Positions 32,610 to 40,993 are shown, numbered from the stretch's first letter. The stretch: DNA of 64,000 nucleotides from Scatosoma sp002474405 (GCA_937892545.1 CALAFO010000003.1:1-64000); one strand, 5' to 3'. Notes: generated by a model not told the origin, from the letters alone. Numbers and translations: made by a program.

Positions 32610-33119
32610 ATGAGCGGATTATATCTGAAAAGTTACGAAAAAAACCGGGCGTTTCTCACCGCGCGCCCGAAATTGAAAAAGTGCGTATACCTCGCCGACA
32701 AACTGTTTACGGTTGCCGTCGGCGCGGTTTACGTTTTTTTATGCGCGTACGTGCTTTTCGTTGCGAAATTGCGCGCGCCGCGCGATTTTATACGATTGTT
32801 TGCTTTGCCTGCGATTTGCCTTGCGCTGACTTCTTTTTTACGGCGCGTCGTAAACGCAAAACGCCCCTACGAGCGCGGCGTCGAACCGCTGTTTATAAAA
32901 ACGCGCCGCGGGCAATCGTTTCCGAGCAGACATTTATCTTCCGCCGCCGCGATTGCGGGGATTTGTTATTGTTATCTGCCCGTATGCGGAATTTTGTGCA
33001 CGATTTTCGGAGCGGCGTTGTTTTATACGCGTTTCGCCTGCGGCTGGCACTTCCCGCGGGATCTGCTTTGCGGCGCCCTGCTCGGCGCGGCGTGCGCCCT
33101 GCCCGCGTTTCTGATTTGA
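32610..33119 (+). CDS. PAP2-family phosphatase
   Basis: 169-residue membrane protein of the phosphatidic acid phosphatase type 2 family, typically acting on lipid phosphates. The three signature motifs are NAKRPYERG (K-x6-RP-like), SFPSRHLSS (PSGH-like, with Arg for Gly) and TRFACGWHFPRDLLCG (SR-x5-H-x3-D-like). About five hydrophobic segments. A four-codon frame (ATGAAAGCGGAATGA, 32599-32613) overlaps the start and could couple translation if the message begins upstream. Standalone gene, convergent with rsmA. Confidence 0.85.
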   Translation: MSGLYLKSYEKNRAFLTARPKLKKCVYLADKLFTVAVGAVYVFLCAYVLFVAKLRAPRDFIRLFALPAICLALTSFLRRVVNAKRPYERGVEPLFIKTRRGQSFPSRHLSSAAAIAGICYCYLPVCGILCTIFGAALFYTRFACGWHFPRDLLCGALLGAACALPAFLI

Positions 33120-33152
33120 AAAAAATTTTTTCTGCTTTCCTTGCATTATATT

Positions 33153-33201
33153 AAAAACGCCTGCGGCACATCGGATTTTTTCCGTGCACGCGGGCGTTTT
33201 T
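33153..33201. terminator. Bidirectional terminator between PAP2 and rsmA genes
   Basis: Outer stem AAAAACGCC/GGCGTTTTT with inner CAC/GTG pairing and T-tracts on both strands; it ends both convergent transcripts. Confidence 0.75.
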
Positions 33202-33219
33202 CCGTTATCGGGGATTTGT

Positions 33220-34053
33220 TTACTTCGCGTATTCGCAAAGAATATCCGAAAGAGCGGCGAGGCGTTTCGGCGAGAGGGTTTCGCCGCGGGCTTTTTCTTC
33301 CACGCCCGCGCGGGTTAAAATTTCCGCCGCCGTTTCGCGGGAAAGCGAGAACGATTTCATCAGATTGTTTTCCAGCGTTTTCCGACGGTTCAGAAAGGCG
33401 CAGCGCACCGTTTTTCTGTACATATCTTTGTCTTTGACGGGCAGCGCGTTTTCGGTGAAATCGATTTTTACCACCGCGGAATCGACGTTGGGCGCCGGGT
33501 AAAACATATTCCGACCCACTTTTTTTACGATTTTCGCCGTGCCGCGCAGCGCGATTGCTGCCGTAATTGCGCCGTATTCGGGCGTATCTTCTTTGGCGGC
33601 GAAACGTTCCGCCACTTCCTGCTGCACCATGACGCACACGCCCCTGACGCCTACGCCCTCTTCCAGAAGCCGCGTTACGATGGGCGTGGTTACGTAATAC
33701 GGCAGATTGGCGACGACGGTGTATTCGCCGATTTCACGATACAATGCGCCGAGGTTTTCTTTGGAAAAATCGCGGAAAATCACTTCCGTATTTTCGCAGC
33801 CCGCCAGCGTTTCGGCAAGCACGGGGCGAAGGTCTCTGTCGATTTCGTACGCGTACACTCTGCCCGCCCGCTTCGAAAGCGCGCGCGTGAGCGTGCCCGC
33901 GCCGCAGCCGATTTCCACCACCGTATCGTTTTTGCCTATCCCCGCCGCTTCGGCGATGGAATCGAGCAGGTTTTCATCGGTGAGGAAGTTCTGACCGAGG
34001 CTTTTTTTGAATGTAAAGCCGTATTTTTTGAGTACGTCGCGTATTTTTTCCAT
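33220..34053 (-). CDS. rsmA: 16S rRNA dimethyladenosine transferase RsmA/KsgA
   Basis: 277-residue SAM-dependent enzyme dimethylating A1518/A1519 of 16S rRNA. KKSLGQNFLTDENLL near residue 16, VVEIGCGAGTLTRAL near residue 45 (motif I), VVANLPYYVTTPI near residue 112 (catalytic NLPY) and MFYPAPNVDSAVV near residue 182 are all canonical. It is last in a row of four minus-strand genes (flippase-like, pssA, psd, rsmA) with gaps of 3-100 bp; the ribosome site (AAGAAGAGA) is weak. Confidence 0.96.
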   Translation of the reverse strand: MEKIRDVLKKYGFTFKKSLGQNFLTDENLLDSIAEAAGIGKNDTVVEIGCGAGTLTRALSKRAGRVYAYEIDRDLRPVLAETLAGCENTEVIFRDFSKENLGALYREIGEYTVVANLPYYVTTPIVTRLLEEGVGVRGVCVMVQQEVAERFAAKEDTPEYGAITAAIALRGTAKIVKKVGRNMFYPAPNVDSAVVKIDFTENALPVKDKDMYRKTVRCAFLNRRKTLENNLMKSFSLSRETAAEILTRAGVEEKARGETLSPKRLAALSDILCEYAK

Positions 34054-34066
34054 ATTTTTCTCTTCT

Positions 34067-34951
34067 TTATCCGCGCCCTGCCACGCCGATGCGTTCGCCG
34101 CATTTCACTTTCGTTTCCTTTTCTTCGGCGGTGTTTTTCAGAAATTCTTCGTCCGGCAGAACGGCGCCTTTTTGCGTGAGCACGATGATCGTGGAGCCGC
34201 CGAATTCGAATTTGCCTTTTTCTTCGCCGCGCTTCACTTCGCCGGCGCCCTTATAGTTGACGATTCTGCCCACCATCATCGCGCCGACTTCGCACTGTAC
34301 CGCCAAGCCGAAATGCGCCGTTTCTATGACGGTATATTCGCGGCAGTTTTCCGTAAACACCCGCCGGCTGCCGAGCGCCGCGGGCTGCACCGTGTGCAAT
34401 CTGCCGCGGATAAACGTGTTTTCGCTTTTTATGCCGTCGTCGAAATAAAAATAGCGGTGATAATCTTCCACGCACAGGCGGAAAACGAAACAATAGCCGC
34501 CTTCGAATTTTTTTGCCAGTTCCGCGTTTTTTAAAAGTTCCGCCGCCGTGTAATCGAAGCCTTTCACGTTGAAACGGGCGCCGTCCGCGAGCGGGTACAG
34601 CGAAAGTTTTCCGTCGCACGGGGCGACGAACGCTTCGGGCGCGGTATCGAACGGGCGCAGTTCCTTGCGGATACGCCGCGTGAAAAACGCGTTGAACGAG
34701 GGATAATTTTCCGTTTCGTACTGCGCCATATCGATGCGGTGCTTTTTGACGTAGCCCTTGATTTTATGCCGCGAAAGACGGGAATCGAGGTATCTGCCCG
34801 CGACTTTTGAAACCCAACGCGCCGTAATCGGTTTTAAAAACAGCGCGCCGCATTTTGTGTAATACAGGAATTTTAAAATTCCTTTCGGCGCGGTTTCTTC
34901 TTTGGAAACCGTTTCGCGGGGCGTTTGTTCTTTCGCGACCGATTGTTCCAT
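34067..34951 (-). CDS. psd: Phosphatidylserine decarboxylase
   Basis: 294 residues; converts phosphatidylserine to phosphatidylethanolamine using a pyruvoyl group. The self-cleavage site is in FEFGGSTIIVL near residue 245 (GST variant of LGST). VAPCDGKLSLYP near residue 108, LCVEDYHRYF near residue 158 and GRLHTVQPAAL near residue 185 are family motifs. It begins 3 bp after the pssA stop, so the two steps of PE synthesis are coupled in one transcript. Confidence 0.94.
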   Translation of the reverse strand: MEQSVAKEQTPRETVSKEETAPKGILKFLYYTKCGALFLKPITARWVSKVAGRYLDSRLSRHKIKGYVKKHRIDMAQYETENYPSFNAFFTRRIRKELRPFDTAPEAFVAPCDGKLSLYPLADGARFNVKGFDYTAAELLKNAELAKKFEGGYCFVFRLCVEDYHRYFYFDDGIKSENTFIRGRLHTVQPAALGSRRVFTENCREYTVIETAHFGLAVQCEVGAMMVGRIVNYKGAGEVKRGEEKGKFEFGGSTIIVLTQKGAVLPDEEFLKNTAEEKETKVKCGERIGVAGRG

Positions 34952-34954
34952 CGT

Positions 34955-35659
34955 TTATTTCTCCCACGAGCGGAGAATGACGTGCGGCAACACGCCGTTT
35001 GCCTTTAAAATCGCCATTGTGCCGAGGATAAGCACCGAGCCGACCATGACGAAAACAAGCTTTTTTACGGTGAGTTTGGGCATTTTGAAACGCACGACGA
35101 ACGCGAGCGCGATTAAGCCGTAGCCCGAAAGCATGATTGCCGCCTGAATGGCGGGAGTTTCGAAACAGGTTGCCGCCATGAAGAAGCACGGAATGATGAA
35201 CCCCGCGTTGGTTACGGGCAAGCCCTCGTAATATTTGCGGCGGGTGTTCCCCTCTTCCTGCATACGGATTTCTTCGGTTACGTCGAAATACGCAAGACGG
35301 ATGAGCGCGCAGAGAATGTACGCGGAATACACCACCATGCAGTACCAGCGGTTGATGTGCATGCCGAAGCCGATCATCACGGGCGCGACGCCGAACGCGA
35401 TTAAATCGGAAAGCGAATCGATACGCTCGCCGAACATGGCGTCCTGCTTCGTGCGGTTTTTACGCGTTTTCGCCACGGCGCCGTCGAAGCCGTCGAAAAA
35501 GCCGGATAACAGCAGGCACAACACGCCGATTTCGGGCAAAGAATGTTTGTTGCCGCCGATGGAAAAGCAAATCCCCACCACGCCGGAAATCACCGACAGG
35601 TAGGTGAGAACGACCCCGTAATGCCAGAACCCTACAAACTTTTTGCTTTCGCACTTCAT
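34955..35659 (-). CDS. pssA: CDP-diacylglycerol-serine O-phosphatidyltransferase
   Basis: 234-residue membrane enzyme making phosphatidylserine. The CDP-alcohol phosphotransferase motif is GFFDGFDGAVAKTRKNR...FGERIDSLSD (residues ~54-85). The gap between the Asp-Gly pair and the final aspartates is a few residues longer than the textbook D-G-x2-A-R-x8-G-x3-D-x3-D, and Lys replaces the Arg. About six transmembrane helices. Immediately upstream of psd. Confidence 0.93.
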   Translation of the reverse strand: MKCESKKFVGFWHYGVVLTYLSVISGVVGICFSIGGNKHSLPEIGVLCLLLSGFFDGFDGAVAKTRKNRTKQDAMFGERIDSLSDLIAFGVAPVMIGFGMHINRWYCMVVYSAYILCALIRLAYFDVTEEIRMQEEGNTRRKYYEGLPVTNAGFIIPCFFMAATCFETPAIQAAIMLSGYGLIALAFVVRFKMPKLTVKKLVFVMVGSVLILGTMAILKANGVLPHVILRSWEK

Positions 35660-35759
35660 ATGTTTTTCCGCTCCCTTTTTTTCTTTCGTTTTCTCGTTTT
35701 CTATGACGTTTTCTGTAATTGCCGAGCGCGGCTTTTCTTGCGCGCCTATGTCTTTGCGG

Positions 35760-36944
35760 TTATTTTTTGCCGCCGACCTCTTTGCTTTCTTCGGAAAGCG
35801 CCGCCGCTTCCTCTTCTATGCTCTTTTCGAAATCGGGCGAATACGCGGGTTTGATTTCGGAGATGCCCTCCACCGTCTGCGCGTATCTGATTTTTCCGCC
35901 GTTCTGCGACACGTGGTATATCAGCGTTACGGCGCCGCTGAAAATCAGGCAGCCGTAATAGGAAATGACGCGGGTTACCATAACCGCCACCACCAGAAAC
36001 GGCTTATCGAACAACGCCACCGTGGAAAACACGTTGAGATACAGAAGTTCGAAAATTCCCGAACCGCCCGGAAGCGGCATGGAATTGTAGCCGAGCAGCA
36101 CGAAGCACTGCAGCGCGAACACGTGCAGCATATCCGTTTCGGGCGCGGCGGCTTTGAATACGAATGCCGTGATAAAAACCTGCGCCCCGCGCTGCAATAC
36201 GTTGAACAAAAGCGTTTGCAAAAACAGGCTTCTGTGTTTTTTGATCTGCGCGCCGCAATAGCGGTATTTTTCCACCATGGCGCTTAATTTTTCGCGCAGC
36301 GTTTCCGGTTTTTTGCTGAGCCGGAGTTTCGCAAGCAGCGTAATCAGAGCGCCGCCCGTTTTTAATACCGCGCCCGGATGATTGAGGCACGCCACGAACA
36401 GCCAGATTAAAAACGCCTGCATCACCACGCCGATGACGATGAATACCTTGGAAAGCGTGCCGAACGAGAAAAACACCCATCCGCCCGCCGACGTGAACAG
36501 CGAAATGATAAACGCCGCCACGCCCAGCACGAAAATCGCCGCCGTGTAGCCCAGAAGATTGAATACGAGAATAAACGTTGTGGAGCCCGCGTCGATGCCG
36601 TCCTTTACCATGTAATACGCCGAAGCTGGCTGCCCGCCCGTGGCGGAAGGCGTCAGCGCGGAATAATACGCGTCCGCCGAAGAATACGCGAACGCGGAGA
36701 CGAATTTTGTTTTGTAGCCGAATTTCGCCGCGATGTTTTTCAGGCTGAGCGCTTCGGCAAGCAGAAATACAAGCATGCAGCACACGGCGAGAACGATATA
36801 GACGGGCTTGCAGCCGCCGAAAAACGCGCGCACGTCGTTCCACGAAAGTTCTTTGTTGCTCTTTAAAAGGATGAACAGCGTGATCCCCAGCAGCGCCAGA
36901 ACGAATACGATATTCAGAAGATGTTTTCTTACTTTTTTGTTCAC
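35760..36944 (-). CDS. Lysylphosphatidylglycerol-synthase-type membrane protein (flippase-like, UPF0104)
   Basis: 394 residues, about eight hydrophobic helices, matching the transmembrane (flippase) part of MprF without the cytosolic aminoacyl transferase domain. Characteristic segments: SPSATGGQPASAYYM near residue 92 and LPGGSGIFELLYL near residue 305. GTG at 36944 is preceded by AGGAG at eight bases; a longer Arg/Lys-rich frame starts upstream of it. First gene of the pssA-psd-rsmA row, consistent with moving a phospholipid or related polar lipid. Confidence 0.85.
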   Translation of the reverse strand: MNKKVRKHLLNIVFVLALLGITLFILLKSNKELSWNDVRAFFGGCKPVYIVLAVCCMLVFLLAEALSLKNIAAKFGYKTKFVSAFAYSSADAYYSALTPSATGGQPASAYYMVKDGIDAGSTTFILVFNLLGYTAAIFVLGVAAFIISLFTSAGGWVFFSFGTLSKVFIVIGVVMQAFLIWLFVACLNHPGAVLKTGGALITLLAKLRLSKKPETLREKLSAMVEKYRYCGAQIKKHRSLFLQTLLFNVLQRGAQVFITAFVFKAAAPETDMLHVFALQCFVLLGYNSMPLPGGSGIFELLYLNVFSTVALFDKPFLVVAVMVTRVISYYGCLIFSGAVTLIYHVSQNGGKIRYAQTVEGISEIKPAYSPDFEKSIEEEAAALSEESKEVGGKK

Positions 36945-36973
36945 GCGCCGTTCTCCTTTTTTCTTTCGCATAT

Positions 36974-37002
36974 ATTATAACAGAACGGCACGGACAAGTC
37001 AA
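36974..37002 (-). promoter_or_regulatory. Promoter of the phospholipid/rsmA operon
   Basis: Minus strand TTGACT (36997-37002), 17 bp, TATAAT (36974-36979), 30 bp before the GTG start. Confidence 0.8.
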
Positions 37003-37165
37003 GCAATGCCGTATGCAAACGCCGCAGAAAACCGCTTTTTATTGCCCTTTTACCGCGCGCTACAAAAAAAACGAGCTTTTTCGCCCGTTTTTTCGTTTGT
37101 CGTTTTTATGTTCCTTTTTTGTCGCCGCGTTTTTGCGGGGGCGCCGCGGAAACGCGGCGGTAAAA

Positions 37166-38797
37166 TTATTCCGCGGATTTTTCCGAAGCGGTTTGCGACT
37201 TTTCTTTCGCGCTCTTCATAAACGCGCAGAACAGCGGGTTGGGCGTTTCCGGCGTGGAGGTGAATTCCGGGTGGAACTGCACGCCCACGAAGAAGGGATG
37301 ATTTTCCACTTCCACCGTTTCCACGATGCGGTTATCGGGCGAGGTGCCGCCGAGGACAAGCCCCGCTTTTTCCAGCGTTTCGCGATAATCGTTGTTGAAT
37401 TCGTATCTGTGGCGGTGGCGTTCGCGGATTTGTTTTTTGCCGCCGTACGCTTCCGAAATGCGCGTGCCCTCTTTCAGGGCGCATACGTATTCGCCGAGGC
37501 GCATCGTGCCGCCGATTTTTTTGCCTTTCTTTTCGGGCAGAATATCGATGACCGCGCTGCCCTCGCCGTTGGTTTCGCTTAAAAATTCGCCGCTGGTGGC
37601 GTCTTTGATGCCCGCGACGTCGCGCGCGAATTCGATGACGGAAATCTGCATGCCGAGACAGATGCCGAGGTACGGCAGCCCCGTTTCGCGCGCGTATCTG
37701 CACGCCGCGATCATGCCTTCGACGCCGCGCGTGCCGAAACCGCCCGGAACAATGACGCCGTCCGCGTCTTTCAGTTTCTTCTTTACGTTGGCGTTCGTAA
37801 CCGTTTCGCTGTCTACCCACAAGAGATCGGCTTGCACGCCGTTTTCGCCCGCGGCGTGGCGCACCGCTTCCACCAACGAAATGTAGGAATCGCGGAGCGC
37901 GACGTATTTGCCGACGATGGCGATTTTTACCTTTTTCTTCGCCGTTTTCATCGCCTGCACTTTCTGCTTCCAGCCGCTTAAATCGCACTTGCCGTCCAGC
38001 GAGAGCGTTTGCGCCACGGCGGCGTACAAGCCGTTTTTATACAGCATTAAGGGCGCGTCGTACAGACATTTTACCGTGGTGGACGGAATTACGGCGCTTT
38101 CCGGCACAGAACAGAACAGCGAAACTTTGGCTATGATGTCCTCTTCGGGCGCCTTATCGGAACGGAGAATGATGACGTCAGGGCGGATGCCGCAGCCCTG
38201 CAATTCGCGCACGGAGTGCTGCACGGGCTTGGATTTGAATTCGCCCGACGAAGCGAGATACGGCAGCAGGCAGACGTGGATAAACGCGCAGTTGCCCTCG
38301 CCCTCTTCGATGCGGAACTGACGGAGCGCTTCGAGATAGGGCTGGCTTTCGATGTCGCCCGTGGTGCCGCCGATTTCGGTGATGACGACGTCCGCGCCCG
38401 ATTTTTTCGCCACAAGACGGATATGATTTTTGATTTCGTTGGTTACGTGCGGCACGATTTGCACCGTTTTGCCGCCGTATTCGCCCGCGCGCTCTTTTTT
38501 AAGCACCGTGGAATACAGCTTGCCGCTGGTGAGCGAGGAATCTTTCGTGAGGTTCACGCCGATAAATCGCTCGTAATGCCCCAAATCGAGGTCGGTTTCC
38601 GCGCCGTCCGCCGTTACGAACACTTCGCCGTGCTGCACGGGATTGAGCGTGCCCGGATCGATGTTCATGTACGGATCGAACTTTTCCACCGCCACGGAAT
38701 AGCCCGCGGATTTCAGAAGCCTGCCCAGCGAAGCCGCTACGATGCCTTTCCCCAAGCCGGACACGACGCCCCCTGTTACGAAAATGAATTTTGTCAT
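37166..38797 (-). CDS. pyrG: CTP synthase
   Basis: 543 residues; ATP- and glutamine-dependent amination of UTP to CTP. Synthetase domain starts FVTGGVVSGLGKGI and has EKFDPYMNIDPGTLNP. Glutaminase domain carries VPGGFGTRGVEG near residue 355, the nucleophile in YLGICLGMQ near residue 383, and GVQFHPEF near residue 518. The ATG at 38797 follows AAGGAG. The transcript would have a ~375-nt leader with an internal terminator, suggesting attenuation. Confidence 0.97.
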   Translation of the reverse strand: MTKFIFVTGGVVSGLGKGIVAASLGRLLKSAGYSVAVEKFDPYMNIDPGTLNPVQHGEVFVTADGAETDLDLGHYERFIGVNLTKDSSLTSGKLYSTVLKKERAGEYGGKTVQIVPHVTNEIKNHIRLVAKKSGADVVITEIGGTTGDIESQPYLEALRQFRIEEGEGNCAFIHVCLLPYLASSGEFKSKPVQHSVRELQGCGIRPDVIILRSDKAPEEDIIAKVSLFCSVPESAVIPSTTVKCLYDAPLMLYKNGLYAAVAQTLSLDGKCDLSGWKQKVQAMKTAKKKVKIAIVGKYVALRDSYISLVEAVRHAAGENGVQADLLWVDSETVTNANVKKKLKDADGVIVPGGFGTRGVEGMIAACRYARETGLPYLGICLGMQISVIEFARDVAGIKDATSGEFLSETNGEGSAVIDILPEKKGKKIGGTMRLGEYVCALKEGTRISEAYGGKKQIRERHRHRYEFNNDYRETLEKAGLVLGGTSPDNRIVETVEVENHPFFVGVQFHPEFTSTPETPNPLFCAFMKSAKEKSQTASEKSAE

Positions 38798-38986
38798 ATA
38801 TGTTTTTCTCCTTGGATTGATTTCGGATGTTGAAAGCCGCTTGCACGGCGGAACGCGACGAAAGATTGCGGCAATGCTTCGCGCGTTTTGCAGCAACGAT
38901 TTGCCGCCGGAATTGCGCCCGGATTGCGGCTGAAATGACGGGGCTATATTACTGCGGAATGGCGGCTTGCGGAGGAATTTTCCACG

Positions 38987-39037
38987 AAAAAAGGCGTTTT
39001 TTTTTAGCATTGCCGCAGCAACGCAAAAAAAACGCCC
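38987..39037 (-). promoter_or_regulatory. Terminator/attenuator in the pyrG leader
   Basis: On the minus strand an outer stem GGCGTTTTTTTT/AAAAAAAACGCC encloses an inner hairpin (GCGTTGC/GGCAATGC) and is followed by TTTTTTCG. It lies between the pyrG promoter (39181-39209) and start codon (38797), 190 bp before the gene. No other gene lies between, so it would stop pyrG transcription unless overridden. The remaining leader (38798-38986, 39038-39175) shows no gene. Confidence 0.65.
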
Positions 39038-39180
39038 GATAAAGCCTGTTATTCTTCCCGAACGGTAACGAACAAAACGGACGAGCCGCGTTTTCCGTGC
39101 CGGAACGGCTTGTTTTTTCTGCCGCGCCTTACGATTTTTCCGCCGTCGTTTTTTACCGTCTTTTTTCAAAAACAGTAAAA

Positions 39181-39209
39181 ATGATACCATATTTTTTTTT
39201 GCTTGTCAA
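39181..39209 (-). promoter_or_regulatory. pyrG promoter
   Basis: Minus strand TTGACA (39204-39209), 17 bp containing a run of nine A, TATCAT (39181-39186). Confidence 0.75.
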
Positions 39210-39434
39210 CCGTTTGAACAAAATTCGAGCGAAATTTTTTTGAAAATTTTTTTGCGTCCGATTCGGGATTTTTCTCCGCGGAATTTCGTTGTTTTGCGGA
39301 CGCGCCGCTTCTTTCTGCGGCGGCTGCCGGCGGCGTATAATGCCGCCTGTCCGTGTAGAACGCCGCCGACCGTTCGGCGTACAACGCGCGCAAACAAGAC
39401 GGAAATAAACCGCCGTTTGCACGAGAAAAGCCGT

Positions 39435-39470
39435 AACAAAAGAAAAAGCTTCGGAAAAATTCCGAAGCTT
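39435..39470 (-). terminator. Terminator after the first zinc-ribbon gene
   Basis: Perfect 11-bp stem AAGCTTCGGAA/TTCCGAAGCTT with a short loop, followed on the minus strand by TTTCTTTTG, 22 bp past the stop at 39493. Confidence 0.85.
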
Positions 39471-39492
39471 CCGATCCGATAGTTCAGGCGGT

Positions 39493-39891
39493 TCAATAAG
39501 CGCCGTTTACAGCCGCCGCAATCGCGATGCCGTAAATGATGCCGAGGACAAAACTTAAAACCATAAACACAATCGAGATGATTTTGCCCGCTTTCGCCAG
39601 TCCGTAACCGTCGTCGCCGCGTTCCTGACATTGTTTCATTCCGATAATGCTGAAAATCAACCCCAGCAGCGGGAACAAAAACGCGCAGACAAACCCGGCA
39701 ATCGCCATGCCGTTCGTTTTTTTGTAGGTTACGGGCATCTGAGTGTTATTACTACCGTAACTTGAATACCCCGCACCGGCGTACCCCGTGTTTGCCGGCT
39801 TTTCTTCCGGCGTTTCGTGCGCTTTCGCGCCGCAGTAAATGCAAACATAGGCGTCGTCGTTAATCTCTTTCCCGCACTTTCTGCAATACAT
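39493..39891 (-). CDS. Zinc-ribbon DUF4190-type membrane protein, copy A
   Basis: 132 residues. The N-terminal zinc ribbon MYCRKCGKEINDDAYVCIYC has two CxxC pairs (residues 3-6 and 17-20). A Gly/Tyr/Ser/Asn linker leads to two hydrophobic helices joined by a charged loop (IIGMKQCQERGDDGYGLAKAGKI), the DUF4190 pattern. The paralogue at 40503 has the same layout. It has a perfect-consensus promoter with a palindrome near the start site and is divergent from an XRE regulator. Function unknown; a regulated envelope or stress protein is a guess. Confidence 0.85.
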   Translation of the reverse strand: MYCRKCGKEINDDAYVCIYCGAKAHETPEEKPANTGYAGAGYSSYGSNNTQMPVTYKKTNGMAIAGFVCAFLFPLLGLIFSIIGMKQCQERGDDGYGLAKAGKIISIVFMVLSFVLGIIYGIAIAAAVNGAY

Positions 39892-39917
39892 TTTCCTCTC
39901 TCCTTCGCTTTTGTTTA

Positions 39918-39932
39918 TTCTATATTATAGAA
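39918..39932. promoter_or_regulatory. Palindromic operator candidate A1
   Basis: TTCTATA-T-TATAGAA, a perfect 7-1-7 palindrome, about 11 bp downstream of the -10 of copy A. A second, imperfect TTCTATA site (40001-40015) overlaps the promoter of the XRE gene. The repeated half-site suggests both bind the same regulator. Confidence 0.6.
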
Positions 39933-39942
39933 TTGTACTTAC

Positions 39943-39971
39943 ATTATAGCGTTATAATATAGATTTGTCAA
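39943..39971 (-). promoter_or_regulatory. Promoter of zinc-ribbon copy A (perfect consensus)
   Basis: Minus strand TTGACA (39966-39971), 17 bp, TATAAT (39943-39948). Confidence 0.85.
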
Positions 39972-40000
39972 CCGATATTACATAAAATGTTTTAAAATTA

Positions 40001-40015
40001 TTCTATAATACAGAA
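40001..40015 (+). promoter_or_regulatory. XRE-A promoter -10 within operator candidate A2
   Basis: TTCTATA-A-TACAGAA, one mismatch from a perfect palindrome, contains TATAAT (40004-40009), the -10 for the XRE gene at 40034. No good -35 is visible (TTACAT sits 20 bp away). A repressor bound here would shut off its own gene. Confidence 0.55.
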
Positions 40016-40033
40016 CATTCGAAGGAAGAAGCC

Positions 40034-40411
40034 ATGGAAATCGGGACGAGAATCAGACAGTTGCGCACGGAAAACGGATTGAAACAGAAGGAGCTGGCGG
40101 AAAAAATTCACGTGGCGGCAAACACGCTTTCGCAGTTTGAAACGGGCAAAGCCAACCCCGGCTACGACGTGCTGATTGCGCTCGCCGATTTTTTCGAAGT
40201 TTCCGCCGATTATCTTCTGGGGCGCGCGGACGAGACGGGAAACGTGAAAATTCTGCCCGACAGAACGGGCGTGTATCCCTCTTTCGACGAAGCGGAACTG
40301 CTTTCTTTGTACCGACGGGCGGACGAAACGGGAAAGGCGAGAATCAAGGCGTATGCCGAGGGCTGCGCCGCCGCAAAAGATAAAAATTATTTTAAATTCG
40401 GCAGAATATAA
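40034..40411 (+). CDS. XRE-family transcriptional regulator A
   Basis: 125 residues. N-terminal Cro/C1 helix-turn-helix (residues ~5-62) with QKELAEKIHVAANTLSQFE as the HTH and the family end VSADYLLGRAD. The C-terminal ~55 residues are a short helical region (FDEAELLSLYRRADETGKARIKAYAEG), a tail common in clostridial XRE regulators. GGAAG precedes the ATG. Divergent from zinc-ribbon copy A, with palindromes between them; likely the local repressor. Confidence 0.9.
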   Translation: MEIGTRIRQLRTENGLKQKELAEKIHVAANTLSQFETGKANPGYDVLIALADFFEVSADYLLGRADETGNVKILPDRTGVYPSFDEAELLSLYRRADETGKARIKAYAEGCAAAKDKNYFKFGRI

Positions 40412-40446
40412 TTTTGCGGAATAAAATACAAGGAAAAGATACGAAA

Positions 40447-40484
40447 AAAACGGAGCGCGACGATAAAATCGGCGCGCTTTTTTT
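40447..40484. terminator. Bidirectional terminator between XRE-A and zinc-ribbon copy B
   Basis: Hairpin AGCGCGACGAT-AAA-ATCGGCGCGCT with a T-run on the plus strand and an A-run before it (T-run on the minus strand). Its CGATAAAATCGG core is also in the terminator at 41242-41277. Confidence 0.85.
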
Positions 40485-40502
40485 AATCTATGCCTTTTTA
40501 AT

Positions 40503-40904
40503 CTATACCGCTGCCCCCAACACCATAAGCAGTACGATAAAACCTATTTTCAGGCTTGAAATCACGATTCCCGCCGTTGCAAGCCCGCCGCATTCATCTC
40601 CGAACTCCTCGCATTGCCGCTTGCCGATAATGCTGAACACCAAACCGAGCAAAATGGAAAAAAACGAACAGATAAATCCCGCGATTGCCATTCCGTTGCT
40701 TTTGCGGCGCGGAACATATTCTTGCCGGAAATAACCGTACCCGTTATATTCTTCCTCCTGAGCGTTTTCAATATTCTGCGGTTTTTTCGGCGGGTTTTGC
40801 GGTATATTTTGCTTTTCATTCGGAAATTCCCGCACCTGCGTGCCACAATACGCACATACATAGGCGTCGTCGTCAATTTGTGCTCCACACTTTTTACAGT
40901 ACAT
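40503..40904 (-). CDS. Zinc-ribbon DUF4190-type membrane protein, copy B
   Basis: 133 residues, paralogue of copy A. Zinc ribbon MYCKKCGAQIDDDAYVCAYC with two CxxC pairs, a Pro/Asn/Gln-rich linker instead of the Gly/Tyr one, then the same KSNGMAIAGFICSFFSILLGL helix, charged loop IIGKRQCEEFGDECGGLATAG and second helix. Conserved ends with a variable linker argue for an old duplication under selection. Own perfect-consensus promoter with an overlapping palindrome, divergent from a second XRE gene. Confidence 0.85.
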   Translation of the reverse strand: MYCKKCGAQIDDDAYVCAYCGTQVREFPNEKQNIPQNPPKKPQNIENAQEEEYNGYGYFRQEYVPRRKSNGMAIAGFICSFFSILLGLVFSIIGKRQCEEFGDECGGLATAGIVISSLKIGFIVLLMVLGAAV

Positions 40905-40940
40905 TTTTTGCCTCCCTCTTACGAAATTCTATGCTTACAA

Positions 40941-40953
40941 TACTATTATAGTA
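40941..40953. promoter_or_regulatory. Palindromic operator candidate B
   Basis: TACTAT-T-ATAGTA, a perfect palindrome covering the -10 of copy B. The sequence differs from the A palindromes (TTCTATA half-sites), so the two regulators may have diverged in specificity. A direct repeat AACTTACTGT also occurs twice nearby (40961-40970 and 40979-40988). Confidence 0.55.
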
Positions 40954-40973
40954 CGTTTATAACTTACTGTCAA
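40945..40973 (-). promoter_or_regulatory. Promoter of zinc-ribbon copy B (perfect consensus)
   Basis: Minus strand TTGACA (40968-40973), 17 bp, TATAAT (40945-40950). Confidence 0.85.
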
Positions 40974-40993
40974 GTAAAAACTTACTGTTTGCA

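Noticed and set aside
38798..39190. In-frame upstream extension of pyrG by 131 codons
   Set aside because: It would cross the leader terminator, is Lys/Arg/Phe-rich and unlike any CTP synthase; the ATG at 38797 with AAGGAG gives the standard length.
39918..39932. 7-1-7 palindrome TTCTATATTATAGAA as a PerR/Fur box
   Set aside because: The spacing fits, but the half-site TTCTATA departs from Per and Fur boxes and recurs in the promoter of the adjacent XRE gene, so an XRE operator is the simpler reading.
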